A DNA stretch of 46,248 nucleotides from Acidulodesulfobacterium sp021802425. GTDB taxonomy: Bacteria > SZUA-79 > Acidulodesulfobacterales > Acidulodesulfobacteraceae. Each line of letters starts with the position of its first letter. The first letter of the stretch is position 1. Below the pieces are notes generated by a model. It was given only the letters and a program-made list of their open reading frames with translations, had not been told where the DNA came from and made no database searches. Positions 17,026-24,577 of this stretch are shown here, in pieces. The stretch lies in assembly GCA_021802425.1 (NCBI GenBank), contig JAJZXJ010000014.1, positions 1 through 46,248 on the forward strand, in the 5' to 3' direction. The translations under genes and the position numbers were made by a program.

Positions 17026-18117
17026 ATGTCTTATGAAATAAATGATGTCAAAACGGGAATAAACCATGGGAAAGGTATGAATTACCATGTCCATGATATA
17101 AGGGCGGAGATGAAAAAATTGGAAGAAGAGGGCGAGATTAAGATTGCCCATCTAATCGGTCCTTATAAAGAAGAAGAGGTTATGTACGGAATAAAAAAGA
17201 GGGTTCCTTTAGATATGCATTATCAGCATAAAAGCTGCGGACAGTGCGCCAATCTTCCGGGGGTTCCAAGGTCGAATTTTTATTACAGGGATAAGCTTGG
17301 AATTAAATACTACAACGATATGCAGCAGACTTCATGCACCGCCTGGAATTATCATGCATCAGGACTCGGCAATCTTGTTCAGTTAGCGTCCGTTGCCGCC
17401 AGAAACTGGCATAGGGCTTATGAAGAAGGCTATAATTTTACGATACACTGCGTTACAAGTTTCGGCAACTATCTTGAGATGAGGCATCTTCTTGTCGGCA
17501 ATAAAGAACTTAGGGATTCCGTAAAGAAGGTTCTTGCAAAACTCGGGAGAGAACTTGTTATCCCTGAAGAAATTATTCATGACAGTGAAATTGCGTATGC
17601 CCTGAGGGATAAGATACTGGCGAGCGCCGATCCAAAAAGACTCGAAGGGATTAAAGGATTAAGGGCTGTCGAACATTACGGATGCCATTTCTTTAAGCAG
17701 GTATCGGACGATATTATCGGCGGAAAAAGGCCGATAGTTGTCGGAGGTCTTGCTTCCACGCTGGGCGTTCAAATGGAAGAGTATTCAAAATGGTTTATGT
17801 GCTGCGGCTTCGGCTTCAGGCATATTCTTGTCAATAGGGAATTTACAAGGTCTGCGCAAAATATTAAGCTGAAAGCCATTAAACAAGAGGTAGATCCCGA
17901 TATGATATTAGTTAACTGCACAGGCTGCGGAACGACTTTTGATAAAACGCAATGGATACAGAAGGCCGTCGGAGAAGATTATCATTACCCGGTTGTATTC
18001 TATTCCCAGCTTGCGGCACTTGCTTTAGGCGCTCATCCGTTTAAAGAAGCCGGTTTAAACTTTCATGTAACGCCCGTCGAACCGCTTTTAGACAAGATGG
18101 GTATAGCATATAATTAA
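17026..18117 (+). CDS. shdrB1: sHdrB1, CCG-domain subunit of the Hdr-like complex
   Basis: I chose the ATG at 17026, with GGAGG 5 nt upstream; the upstream in-frame TTG (17014) overlaps that site. The product has 363 residues. The C-terminal CCG domain is complete: C220, C259-C260, C298 and C301, the non-cubane [4Fe-4S] ligand pattern of HdrB. The N-terminal CCG domain is altered: C71 and C74, then SC104TAW in place of CCG, and HC142VTSF in place of C-x-x-C. So probably only one canonical cluster is bound. This asymmetry fits the sHdrB1 subtype as I recall it. It lies between shdrC1 and shdrA. Confidence 0.9.
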   Translation: MSYEINDVKTGINHGKGMNYHVHDIRAEMKKLEEEGEIKIAHLIGPYKEEEVMYGIKKRVPLDMHYQHKSCGQCANLPGVPRSNFYYRDKLGIKYYNDMQQTSCTAWNYHASGLGNLVQLASVAARNWHRAYEEGYNFTIHCVTSFGNYLEMRHLLVGNKELRDSVKKVLAKLGRELVIPEEIIHDSEIAYALRDKILASADPKRLEGIKGLRAVEHYGCHFFKQVSDDIIGGKRPIVVGGLASTLGVQMEEYSKWFMCCGFGFRHILVNREFTRSAQNIKLKAIKQEVDPDMILVNCTGCGTTFDKTQWIQKAVGEDYHYPVVFYSQLAALALGAHPFKEAGLNFHVTPVEPLLDKMGIAYN

Positions 18118-18142
18118 ATATAAATATTAAATTATTGAATAA

Positions 18143-18166
18143 GGGGACAGGCTTAAGTCTGCCCCC
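18143..18166 (+). other. Intra-operon hairpin between shdrB1 and shdrA
   Basis: GGGGACAGGC (18143-18152), TTAA, then GTCTGCCCCC forms a stem with one bulged A and one G-U pair. No T-tract follows. It lies in the 101-bp gap before shdrA and may tune the ratio of subunits by processing or pausing. A similar stem containing CTAAGTCT lies after ftsH. Confidence 0.4.
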
Positions 18167-18218
18167 GAAACAACATTTAAAAAAGTAAAATTATATTCAT
18201 TAAAGGAGGTATTTTAAG

Positions 18219-19268
18219 GTGAAAACTGTTTTGGTAATCGGCGGAGGAGTGACTGGACTTAAAGCTGCATCGGAACTTGCAGGAATGGGTTATAATGTTT
18301 CTTTGGTTGAAAAGGAAGATTATTTGGGCGGGCAGGTGGTAAAGCATAAATATTATAAGCTTGCACCGGATTTAAGACCGGCGGGAGATGTAATAGACCC
18401 TGTTATTAAAGCCGTAGAAAGTAATTCGAATATTAAAGTGCATAAGCATTCGCGCGTAGTAGCCGTTTCCGGCAACGCCCCCGAATTTAAAGCAAAGATA
18501 AAAAATTCAAAGGGCGAAAGCGAGGAGACTTTTGGGGCGATTGTCGTGGCCACCGGATTCGAACACTTTGACCCGGTCGTAAAGCAAGAATACGGCTATG
18601 GAAGATTTAAGGATGTCGTCACAAATTCCGAGGTCGAAGAGATGCTTAATCCTAACGGTCCGACAAAAGGGGAATTAAAAAGACCGTCAGACGGTAAGGT
18701 TCCAAAAAAGATTGCAATCTTTCAGTGTGTCGGTTCCCGCGATAAGCAGGTAGGCAACCCTTATTGTTGCAGGGTAGGCTGTGTCGTTTCCACAAAGCAG
18801 GCAATAGAAATAAAGGAAAAATATCCCGATTCCGAGGTTTATGTTTATTATATGGATATGAGAATGTTTGGAAGGGGTTGGGAAGAACTTTACGGTAAAG
18901 CCATGGAAGATTACGAAGTAATATTCACCAGAGGCAGAGGCGCGGAAGTTACGCTTAAGAATCAGCAGCTTTCATTAAGAGCGGAAGAAACTATCATGGA
19001 CAGGCCGATACAACATTCGGTCGATATGATTATTCTTGCGGCAGGAATTGCGGCGGGAGACGGAACGATAGATGCCGCAAAAGTTTTAGGCATTAAGCAA
19101 AACGATTACGGGTTTCTTGCTCCGAAGGATGATTTTTTAAGTCCCAACGAATCGTCTAAGGCAGGCATATATATTGCGGGCGCCGATAAGGGACCGTTGG
19201 ATATCGAAAATTGCATAGTCGAAGGCGCGGCAGTTGCGGCAAAAGTGGCAAGCAATTTAAAAAATTAA
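18219..19268 (+). CDS. shdrA: sHdrA, FAD and iron-sulfur subunit of the Hdr-like complex
   Basis: The flavoprotein core subunit begins at a GTG with a strong AAAGGAGG upstream. The 349-residue length is that of short sHdrA, not the longer methanogen HdrA, and no ferredoxin domains are appended. An N-terminal dinucleotide fold (VLVIGGGVTGLKAASEL, residues 4-20) and LGGQ mark FAD binding. The cluster motif C170VGSRD followed by C183-C184 and C188 is HdrA-specific. C-terminal GIYIAGADKGPLDIENCIVEGAAVA closes the FAD domain. Electrons from sulfur oxidation likely pass through this FAD. The next gene is shdrC2 after 62 nt; the small shdrH gene often found here is missing. Confidence 0.93.
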   Translation: MKTVLVIGGGVTGLKAASELAGMGYNVSLVEKEDYLGGQVVKHKYYKLAPDLRPAGDVIDPVIKAVESNSNIKVHKHSRVVAVSGNAPEFKAKIKNSKGESEETFGAIVVATGFEHFDPVVKQEYGYGRFKDVVTNSEVEEMLNPNGPTKGELKRPSDGKVPKKIAIFQCVGSRDKQVGNPYCCRVGCVVSTKQAIEIKEKYPDSEVYVYYMDMRMFGRGWEELYGKAMEDYEVIFTRGRGAEVTLKNQQLSLRAEETIMDRPIQHSVDMIILAAGIAAGDGTIDAAKVLGIKQNDYGFLAPKDDFLSPNESSKAGIYIAGADKGPLDIENCIVEGAAVAAKVASNLKN

Positions 19269-19330
19269 TGCTTAGAATTAATATTGATGATTGATGATGT
19301 TAATAAAATAAGATTTATAAGGAGTCTATA

Positions 19331-19975
19331 ATGGCAGAAAATACTGATAAAATGGTTATAGATGGCGTTGAACTCACAGGTATATGGAAAGAGTTTCTGC
19401 CGTCAAGAATATTATACGAGGATGTTACTACGGAATTTCTTGACGAGGTTAAGAAACTACCCGGAGGTTCTACAATAGTTAAATGTTACCAATGCGGAAC
19501 ATGTACCGGCGGATGCACCCTTCCAGATTTTGTCGATAAATTTAATCCAAGGAGATTTATCGATTTGGTCAGAAGAGGGCATTACGATATATTAGTGAAT
19601 GAAAATAAAGATTTAGTCTGGAAATGCGTTTCATGCCAAAGATGCACGCATAGATGCCCGAGAGGCGTTAATACGCAGGAAGTCGTCAGGGCTATCGCCA
19701 AATTCCTCGAGGATAGAAAGGTATTTGGAAAACTTACAAACGACGAGGCTTTCGATGAAGTCTTTATGGGAGAAGTTATCGAGGATGGAAGAATCGATGA
19801 AGTTAAAATAGTAAAGGATTTCTATTCCAAAACCGGAAGACTTAAGGACATGATGAGCGCGGACCAACTTTCTTTAGGGTTTAAGATGCTTACAAGCGGA
19901 AGAATTAAGTTATTCGGCGGGAAGATTAAAGACTGGAAGAAAGTTTCTCAAAGGTTAAAGGAGGAATTACAATGA
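19331..19975 (+). CDS. shdrC2: sHdrC2, second iron-sulfur subunit
   Basis: This 214-residue subunit carries two [4Fe-4S] motifs, C52, C55, C58, C62 and C99, C102, C105, C109, in the HdrC context CYQCGTC-GGC and CVSCQRCTHRCP. It would pass electrons between sHdrA and sHdrB2. It has an AAGGAG site, and its stop overlaps the shdrB2 start by 4 nt (ATGA), so translation is coupled. Its sequence clearly differs from sHdrC1, fitting two distinct C-B arms around HdrA. Confidence 0.92.
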   Translation: MAENTDKMVIDGVELTGIWKEFLPSRILYEDVTTEFLDEVKKLPGGSTIVKCYQCGTCTGGCTLPDFVDKFNPRRFIDLVRRGHYDILVNENKDLVWKCVSCQRCTHRCPRGVNTQEVVRAIAKFLEDRKVFGKLTNDEAFDEVFMGEVIEDGRIDEVKIVKDFYSKTGRLKDMMSADQLSLGFKMLTSGRIKLFGGKIKDWKKVSQRLKEELQ

Positions 19976-20877
19976 AAATTGGATATTTTCCCGGCTGTTC
20001 TTTAAAAGGAATGGCAAGGGCATATGATGAATCGACAAAAATTGTTGCGGAAGGCTTTGGCATAGACTTATTGGAAGTGGATGATTTTAACTGTTGCGGA
20101 GCTCTTGAAGCGAAAGGTTCGAACGAAAAATTATCTTATATGCTTCCCGCGAGAGTTATGGATTCCGCTAAAGGCAGATTTCATGTGGATGCCGTAGTTA
20201 CGCCATGCAACGGCTGTTATCACAGTCTTCTAAGAACCAATGCCGCTATGAATGAAAATGCGGATGCAAAGGGCAGCGTAATAAAATTCCTTAAAGATGT
20301 GGGGTACGGGACTTACGAAGGGGATATAGATGTAAGACATTTTCTTGAATTATTTTATAACGAAGTGGGCCCGGAAAAGATTAAAGCCTCCGTTAAAAAA
20401 TCTTTAAAAGGGCTTAAAGTTGCTTCTTATTACGGATGCCTGTATGAAAGACCAAAAACTATTACAAAAACAGGCTATAAAAGCAAAAGAGACGATTCCG
20501 AAAACCCTCACTTTCAAGACGATTTATTGAAAGCCACCGGGGCTGAAATAGTAGAGTTTCAGGCTGCCGCTTCATGTTGCGGCGGGGCGCACGCATTACA
20601 GGATGAGTCCTTATCGGCAACTTTATCGGCCGCTATCTTATCTGCCGCCAAAGAGGCGGGCGCCGATGTTTTAGCATTGCCGTGTCCTTTATGCGGGGCG
20701 GCATTGGATATTAAACAGCCGGAAATTATAAAGGCGCACGGGGAAAAGGCAAAACTTCCCGTCGTATATTTCACGCAGCTGATAGGGTTAAGCATGGGTA
20801 AATCGCCAAAAGAGCTTAAATTAACCGATCCTATATCTAATCCGATGGAAGTTTTGAAAGCTAAGGGGCTTGTTTAG
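19972..20877 (+). CDS. shdrB2: sHdrB2, CCG-domain catalytic subunit
   Basis: The 301-residue protein has two complete CCG domains: C9, C41-C42, C79, C82 and C156, C202-C203, C238, C241. These would bind two non-cubane [4Fe-4S] clusters, the disulfide/thiol chemistry site in HdrB. This contrasts with sHdrB1, whose N-terminal site is degenerate. The subunit likely handles the sulfur-carrier or lipoyl substrate. The start overlaps shdrC2 by 4 nt and AAAGGAGG lies inside the shdrC2 end. A strong terminator follows at 20921. Confidence 0.93.
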   Translation: MKIGYFPGCSLKGMARAYDESTKIVAEGFGIDLLEVDDFNCCGALEAKGSNEKLSYMLPARVMDSAKGRFHVDAVVTPCNGCYHSLLRTNAAMNENADAKGSVIKFLKDVGYGTYEGDIDVRHFLELFYNEVGPEKIKASVKKSLKGLKVASYYGCLYERPKTITKTGYKSKRDDSENPHFQDDLLKATGAEIVEFQAAASCCGGAHALQDESLSATLSAAILSAAKEAGADVLALPCPLCGAALDIKQPEIIKAHGEKAKLPVVYFTQLIGLSMGKSPKELKLTDPISNPMEVLKAKGLV

Positions 20878-20920
20878 TAAACATTAAATCACGGACCATT
20901 AGTTTATAAAAAAATATTAA

Positions 20921-20957
20921 ACTGCCTGTTTTATTCAATAAAACAGGCAGTTTTTTT
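20921..20957 (+). terminator. Rho-independent terminator of the shdr operon
   Basis: ACTGCCTGTTTTA (20921-20933) pairs with TAAAACAGGCAGT (20939-20951) around TTCAA, followed by seven T. It is a textbook terminator that separates shdrC1B1AC2B2 from the lbpA unit. Confidence 0.93.
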
Positions 20958-20978
20958 ATATGCCTTAATATAATATGC

Positions 20979-21007
20979 TTGAGAATAAGAAAAAATTATA
21001 GTATTAT
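20979..21007 (+). promoter_or_regulatory. Promoter of the lbpA/lipoate-assembly unit
   Basis: TTGAGA (20979-20984), a 17-bp spacer and TATTAT (21002-21007) lie directly after the shdr terminator and 47 nt before lbpA. This implies that lbpA and the lipoate genes are transcribed separately from the shdr operon. Confidence 0.6.
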
Positions 21008-21053
21008 AAATAAAATTTTATAAAATTAAAAAATATAAGGAGGAAAATTTATT

Positions 21054-21491
21054 ATGTCAAAACTTAACGGATGTGATATTCCCGAGCATTTGTATTACAG
21101 CGTCGAAAAACATGTATGGGGAAAGATCGAATCTGACGGCACGGTTACAATCGGAATGACAAGCGTGGCCCAAAGCTTAGCCGGCAAACTTTTGTATATT
21201 ACCCCAAAAAAGGTCGGGCAAAAAATAGCTCAATTAAAGTCTGTTGCGACAGTCGAAAGCGGTAAGTATGTCGGTCCCGTTCCCGCTCCATTCTCGGGCG
21301 AAATAGTTGCCATCAACGAGGACTTAGTTAAAGATGTGTCCGCCATTAATACCGACCCCTACGGAAAAGGATGGGTTTGCAAAATAAAGCCGGCCGACGC
21401 CGAAGCGGATAAAAAAAATCTCCTTACCGGAAAAGAAGCCGTGGAGGCATACAAGAAAAAGATAGAAGCCGACGGAATTAAATGCGAATAA
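21054..21491 (+). CDS. lbpA: Lipoate-binding protein LbpA, first copy (GcvH-like)
   Basis: This 145-residue GcvH-like lipoyl carrier works with the sHdr complex rather than with glycine cleavage. The lipoylation site is K71 in VESGKYVGPVPAPFSGEIV, with the hairpin context of GcvH but the ESGKYVGP sequence in place of the usual V-K-AASD. N-terminal CDIPEHLYYSVEKHVWG is also typical of the sHdr-linked type. It has a strong AAGGAGG site. The second copy lies 28 nt downstream. No gcvT or gcvP gene is nearby, which supports the sulfur role. Confidence 0.92.
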   Translation: MSKLNGCDIPEHLYYSVEKHVWGKIESDGTVTIGMTSVAQSLAGKLLYITPKKVGQKIAQLKSVATVESGKYVGPVPAPFSGEIVAINEDLVKDVSAINTDPYGKGWVCKIKPADAEADKKNLLTGKEAVEAYKKKIEADGIKCE

Positions 21492-21519
21492 TCTATATCA
21501 GTCGTAGGAGGACATATCA

Positions 21520-21966
21520 ATGGCACTTTTTAATGAATGCAATATCCCTGAGGATTTATACTATGATATCGAAAACCAGGTATGGGGCAGAAAAAATGAT
21601 GACGGGACTTTTACATTTGGTATGACCGACCCGGCTCAATCTTTAGCAGGCAAGATTCTTTATGCCGATGTAAAGGCTGTCGGAAAGATTATAAAAAAGG
21701 GCAAAAGCGCAGCCACTATAGAAAGCGGAAAATATGTCGGACCTTTTCCGATGCCTTTTTCAGGAGAAATAGTCGATATTAACCATGAATTGGAAAAAGA
21801 TTCCCATATCATCAACATTGATCCTTATGGAAAGGGATGGATAGTAAAATTAAAGCCGCTTCCCGAGTCATTGTCGGATATAAATTCTCTGCCCACTGGA
21901 GAAGAGGCGGTTAAGTCGTATATAAAAAAATTGGAAGACGAAGATATAATTTGTAAAAAGAGATAA
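21520..21966 (+). CDS. lbpA2: Lipoate-binding protein LbpA, second copy
   Basis: This 148-residue paralogue of the preceding gene is collinear with it and has the lipoylation Lys at the same position (K71, in IESGKYVGPFPMPFSGEIV). Both share the N-terminal C-x-IPE-LYY and AQSLAGK motifs, but many positions differ, so it is an old or diverged duplication. It has a TAGGAGG site. The radical SAM gene begins 9 nt downstream. The two copies may load different forms of sulfur or serve different sHdr arms (inference). Confidence 0.9.
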   Translation: MALFNECNIPEDLYYDIENQVWGRKNDDGTFTFGMTDPAQSLAGKILYADVKAVGKIIKKGKSAATIESGKYVGPFPMPFSGEIVDINHELEKDSHIINIDPYGKGWIVKLKPLPESLSDINSLPTGEEAVKSYIKKLEDEDIICKKR

Positions 21967-21975
21967 TAAATAAAT

Positions 21976-22977
21976 ATGAGTTTTTATGAATTTAACGAAG
22001 ATTTTAGCCGGGAATACTTAGAAGGATTCGAAATAAGAAAGGCAAATTTTAATTCGGAGATGCACTTTTATGCTCCAAGCATAAAGGCTTACGAGACCGA
22101 GGATTTTAAAAATAACAAGTCTGATTCCTTCCCCCCTTTTTCTATTACGGGCGAGGCCTGTTCTTTAAAATGCGAGCATTGCAATGCCGAAATTTTAAAA
22201 TCGATGGCGCCGGTCGTAACAGAGGACAGTCTTTACGAAAGGGCATATTCTATTTATAAGTCAAACGGCCGCGGGTTTTTATTAAGCGGCGGTTCTAACA
22301 GCAGGGGGATAGTAGATATTCTTCCTTATATAGGCGCTATAAAAAGGATAAAATCCGATTTTAATCTCAAGGTTATAGTGCATTGCGGGTTAATTACGGA
22401 AGAGATAGCAGACGGGCTTTATACCGCCGGCGTAGATTCCGCTATGCTGGACATTATCGGCGACGAGGATACTATCCGCAAGGTCTATCATCTCAACGCA
22501 ACCGTTTTCGATTATGAAAATTCTCTGAAATTCTTGTCGGAAAGGAATATCCCATCTTCTCCTCATGTCGTAATAGGGCTAAAACATGGAAAGATTGCGG
22601 GAGAGTACAACGCGATAGATATCATATCGCGCTATAATATTTCTTCCCTCGTGCTTGTCGGTTTTATGCCCATGCATAATACAAAGATGGAAAATATTGC
22701 TCCGCCGCAACCCGGGGAAATCGGAGATATTTTTCTGTATGCCCGCAAAAAATTTCTTAGCACCCCCGTCCTTTTGGGATGCGAAAGGCCTTACGGTTTA
22801 AATAAATTTAAAATCGAGGAGTTAGCCGTAAAATCGGGATTAAACGGCATCGCATATCCTTCCGAAGGCATTATACCTTTTAGCATAAAATTAGGATTAA
22901 AGCCTAAATTCTCCGAGGTTTGCTGTTCTTTAATTTTTTCCGAAATGGCTTTGCCGGCTATAGAGTTGGGAAATTAA
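21976..22977 (+). CDS. lipS1: LipS-type radical SAM lipoyl synthase, first of a pair
   Basis: This radical SAM enzyme of the biotin-synthase-like kind (I match it to COG1856) has the cluster motif C62-x3-C66-x2-C69 in ITGEACSLKCEHCN. It is followed by RGFLLSGGSNSRG, HCGLITEE, VDSAMLDIIGDEDTI and HVVIGLKHGKIAGEYNAI. In the LipS1/LipS2 system, two such enzymes insert sulfur at C6 and C8 of protein-bound octanoate, replacing LipA. Extra cysteines (near 138, LGCERP and CCS near the C-terminus) could bind an auxiliary cluster. It lies between lbpA2 and the ligase. Which of the two LipS proteins should be called LipS1 or LipS2 I cannot settle from sequence alone. Confidence 0.82.
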   Translation: MSFYEFNEDFSREYLEGFEIRKANFNSEMHFYAPSIKAYETEDFKNNKSDSFPPFSITGEACSLKCEHCNAEILKSMAPVVTEDSLYERAYSIYKSNGRGFLLSGGSNSRGIVDILPYIGAIKRIKSDFNLKVIVHCGLITEEIADGLYTAGVDSAMLDIIGDEDTIRKVYHLNATVFDYENSLKFLSERNIPSSPHVVIGLKHGKIAGEYNAIDIISRYNISSLVLVGFMPMHNTKMENIAPPQPGEIGDIFLYARKKFLSTPVLLGCERPYGLNKFKIEELAVKSGLNGIAYPSEGIIPFSIKLGLKPKFSEVCCSLIFSEMALPAIELGN

Positions 22978-22991
22978 TCAAATAATAAAAA

Positions 22992-24530
22992 ATGTTCAGG
23001 GTAATAGACACGGGTGTAAACGATTTTTCATTTAATATATGTATGGATAAAGCCCTTGTGGAATTAAGGAAAAAAGGGCTGATTCCGGACACTTTTCGTT
23101 TTTTGAGTTTTAAGCCCTGCGCTCTTGTAGGGTATCATCAATCCGTGTTCAGCGAGATAAGGGGTGATTACTGCAAAGATAACGGCATTCCAATCGGCAG
23201 GCGAATTACCGGCGGGGGGGCTATATACTTTGACGAAACGCAGCTTGGCTGGGAGCTTGTTTTTTCTTCAAAAAGCATAAAGATAAACAACCTCGAAAAG
23301 CTTACCGAAACCATTTGTAATGCTTTTACTAAAGGAATTAACAGACTCGGCATAAATGCAAAATTCAGGCCGAGAAACGATATAGAGGTGGATGGCAGGA
23401 AGATTTCGGGAACCGGCGGAACTTATGAGTCATCCGTTTATTTTTTTCAGGGAACGCTGCTTCTGGATTTCAATCCCGAAAATATGGTTAAATCTTTAAA
23501 AATTCCTCTCGAGAAGCTGACCTCAAAAAATTTCGATTCTATACTTTCAAGAGTAACTTCCGTTAAAAGTCTGCTGGGTTATATACCGGAGTTAGACTCA
23601 ATTAAATCCGCCATTATTTCAGGGTTTGAGGAAAGTTTAAATATAGGTTTTTACGGAAGCGGCATATCCGAAGAAGAACATAAGTTTTTGGAAGAAAACC
23701 GCGCATATTATGCTTCGAGAGACTGGGTATATTTAAATGAGTTTGACCCTGTGGAAACGAAAATGGTTTCCGAGATTTATAAGTGTAAAGGCGGAATTTT
23801 TAAAACATATGCCAAGATTGACCAAAAAAGGAGCTTATTAAAATATATTTATTTTACCGGCGATTATTTTGTTTCTCCGGCAAGGGCAATATCCGATTTG
23901 GAAGGCTGCTTAAAGGATACGCCGTTTGATGAAATTATATTTAAAATAGACGATTACTTCGAAAAATTTAAACCCGAATTTCAAAATATTAAAAAAGAGG
24001 ATTTTTTTAATATCGCGGCTCAAATAATAAACAAGATTAATTTCTCAAAAAATGCGGGTATTAACGAAGCGGAACTGTCGAGATGTATTTTTATAAACGG
24101 AATGAAGCCCGAAGATATAAAGGGCGCTAAATTTATTCTTTTGCCTTATTGCGCAAAGAAAGCCGGCTGCGTTTATAGAAATGTGGATAATTGCGCTTCC
24201 TGCGGCGAATGCGAAACGGGCATAGCCTATAAATTTGCCAAAAAATACAATATCAATCCAAAGACAATAATAAATTATGAAAATTTGGTCGAAACATTAA
24301 TCGAGCTTAAAGATAAGAATGTCGAATCATATATCGGTTTTTGCTGCAAAGAGTTTTATATAAAAAGAAATAAAGCCTTTATTGAAAGCGGGATAAAGGC
24401 ATTGTTAATAGACATATCTTCGCCGCTATGTTATCATTATAACAAGGAAGAGGACGCATATAACGGAATCTTTCAAGAAGAAACTAAACTCGGCGTTAAT
24501 ATTCTGGAAAGTTTAAAAATATATAAATAA
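22992..24530 (+). CDS. Lipoate-protein ligase sLpl(AB) fused to a DUF116-like cysteine-rich domain
   Basis: Residues 1-250 form a lipoate/octanoate ligase: GRRITGGGAIYFDE (70-82) and the conserved Lys K137 in NDIEVDGRKISGTGG. Residues about 255-345 resemble the LplA C-terminal (LplB) domain. The enzyme would adenylate lipoate or octanoate and load K71 of LbpA. The protein is 512 residues, against roughly 330-350 for such ligases. The extra part (about 370-505) has LPYC387AKKAGC393, then C401, C404, C407, C451-C452 and C480, which I recognise as DUF116. This domain probably binds an iron-sulfur cluster (inference). It sits between the two LipS genes. Confidence 0.85.
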   Translation: MFRVIDTGVNDFSFNICMDKALVELRKKGLIPDTFRFLSFKPCALVGYHQSVFSEIRGDYCKDNGIPIGRRITGGGAIYFDETQLGWELVFSSKSIKINNLEKLTETICNAFTKGINRLGINAKFRPRNDIEVDGRKISGTGGTYESSVYFFQGTLLLDFNPENMVKSLKIPLEKLTSKNFDSILSRVTSVKSLLGYIPELDSIKSAIISGFEESLNIGFYGSGISEEEHKFLEENRAYYASRDWVYLNEFDPVETKMVSEIYKCKGGIFKTYAKIDQKRSLLKYIYFTGDYFVSPARAISDLEGCLKDTPFDEIIFKIDDYFEKFKPEFQNIKKEDFFNIAAQIINKINFSKNAGINEAELSRCIFINGMKPEDIKGAKFILLPYCAKKAGCVYRNVDNCASCGECETGIAYKFAKKYNINPKTIINYENLVETLIELKDKNVESYIGFCCKEFYIKRNKAFIESGIKALLIDISSPLCYHYNKEEDAYNGIFQEETKLGVNILESLKIYK

Positions 24531-24577
24531 TATGGAAAAATGTTTTCCATCACAAATTTAAAGGAGGACAATGTTTT

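Noticed and set aside
16190..20877. Methanogen-type HdrABC or flavin-bifurcating Hdr
   Set aside because: HdrA is short without ferredoxin domains, there are two B and two C subunits, and no hydrogenase or formate dehydrogenase subunits; LbpA follows.
21054..21966. GcvH of the glycine cleavage system
   Set aside because: No gcvT/gcvP nearby, the lipoylation motif is ESGKYVGP rather than the glycine-cleavage form, and the genes directly follow shdr.
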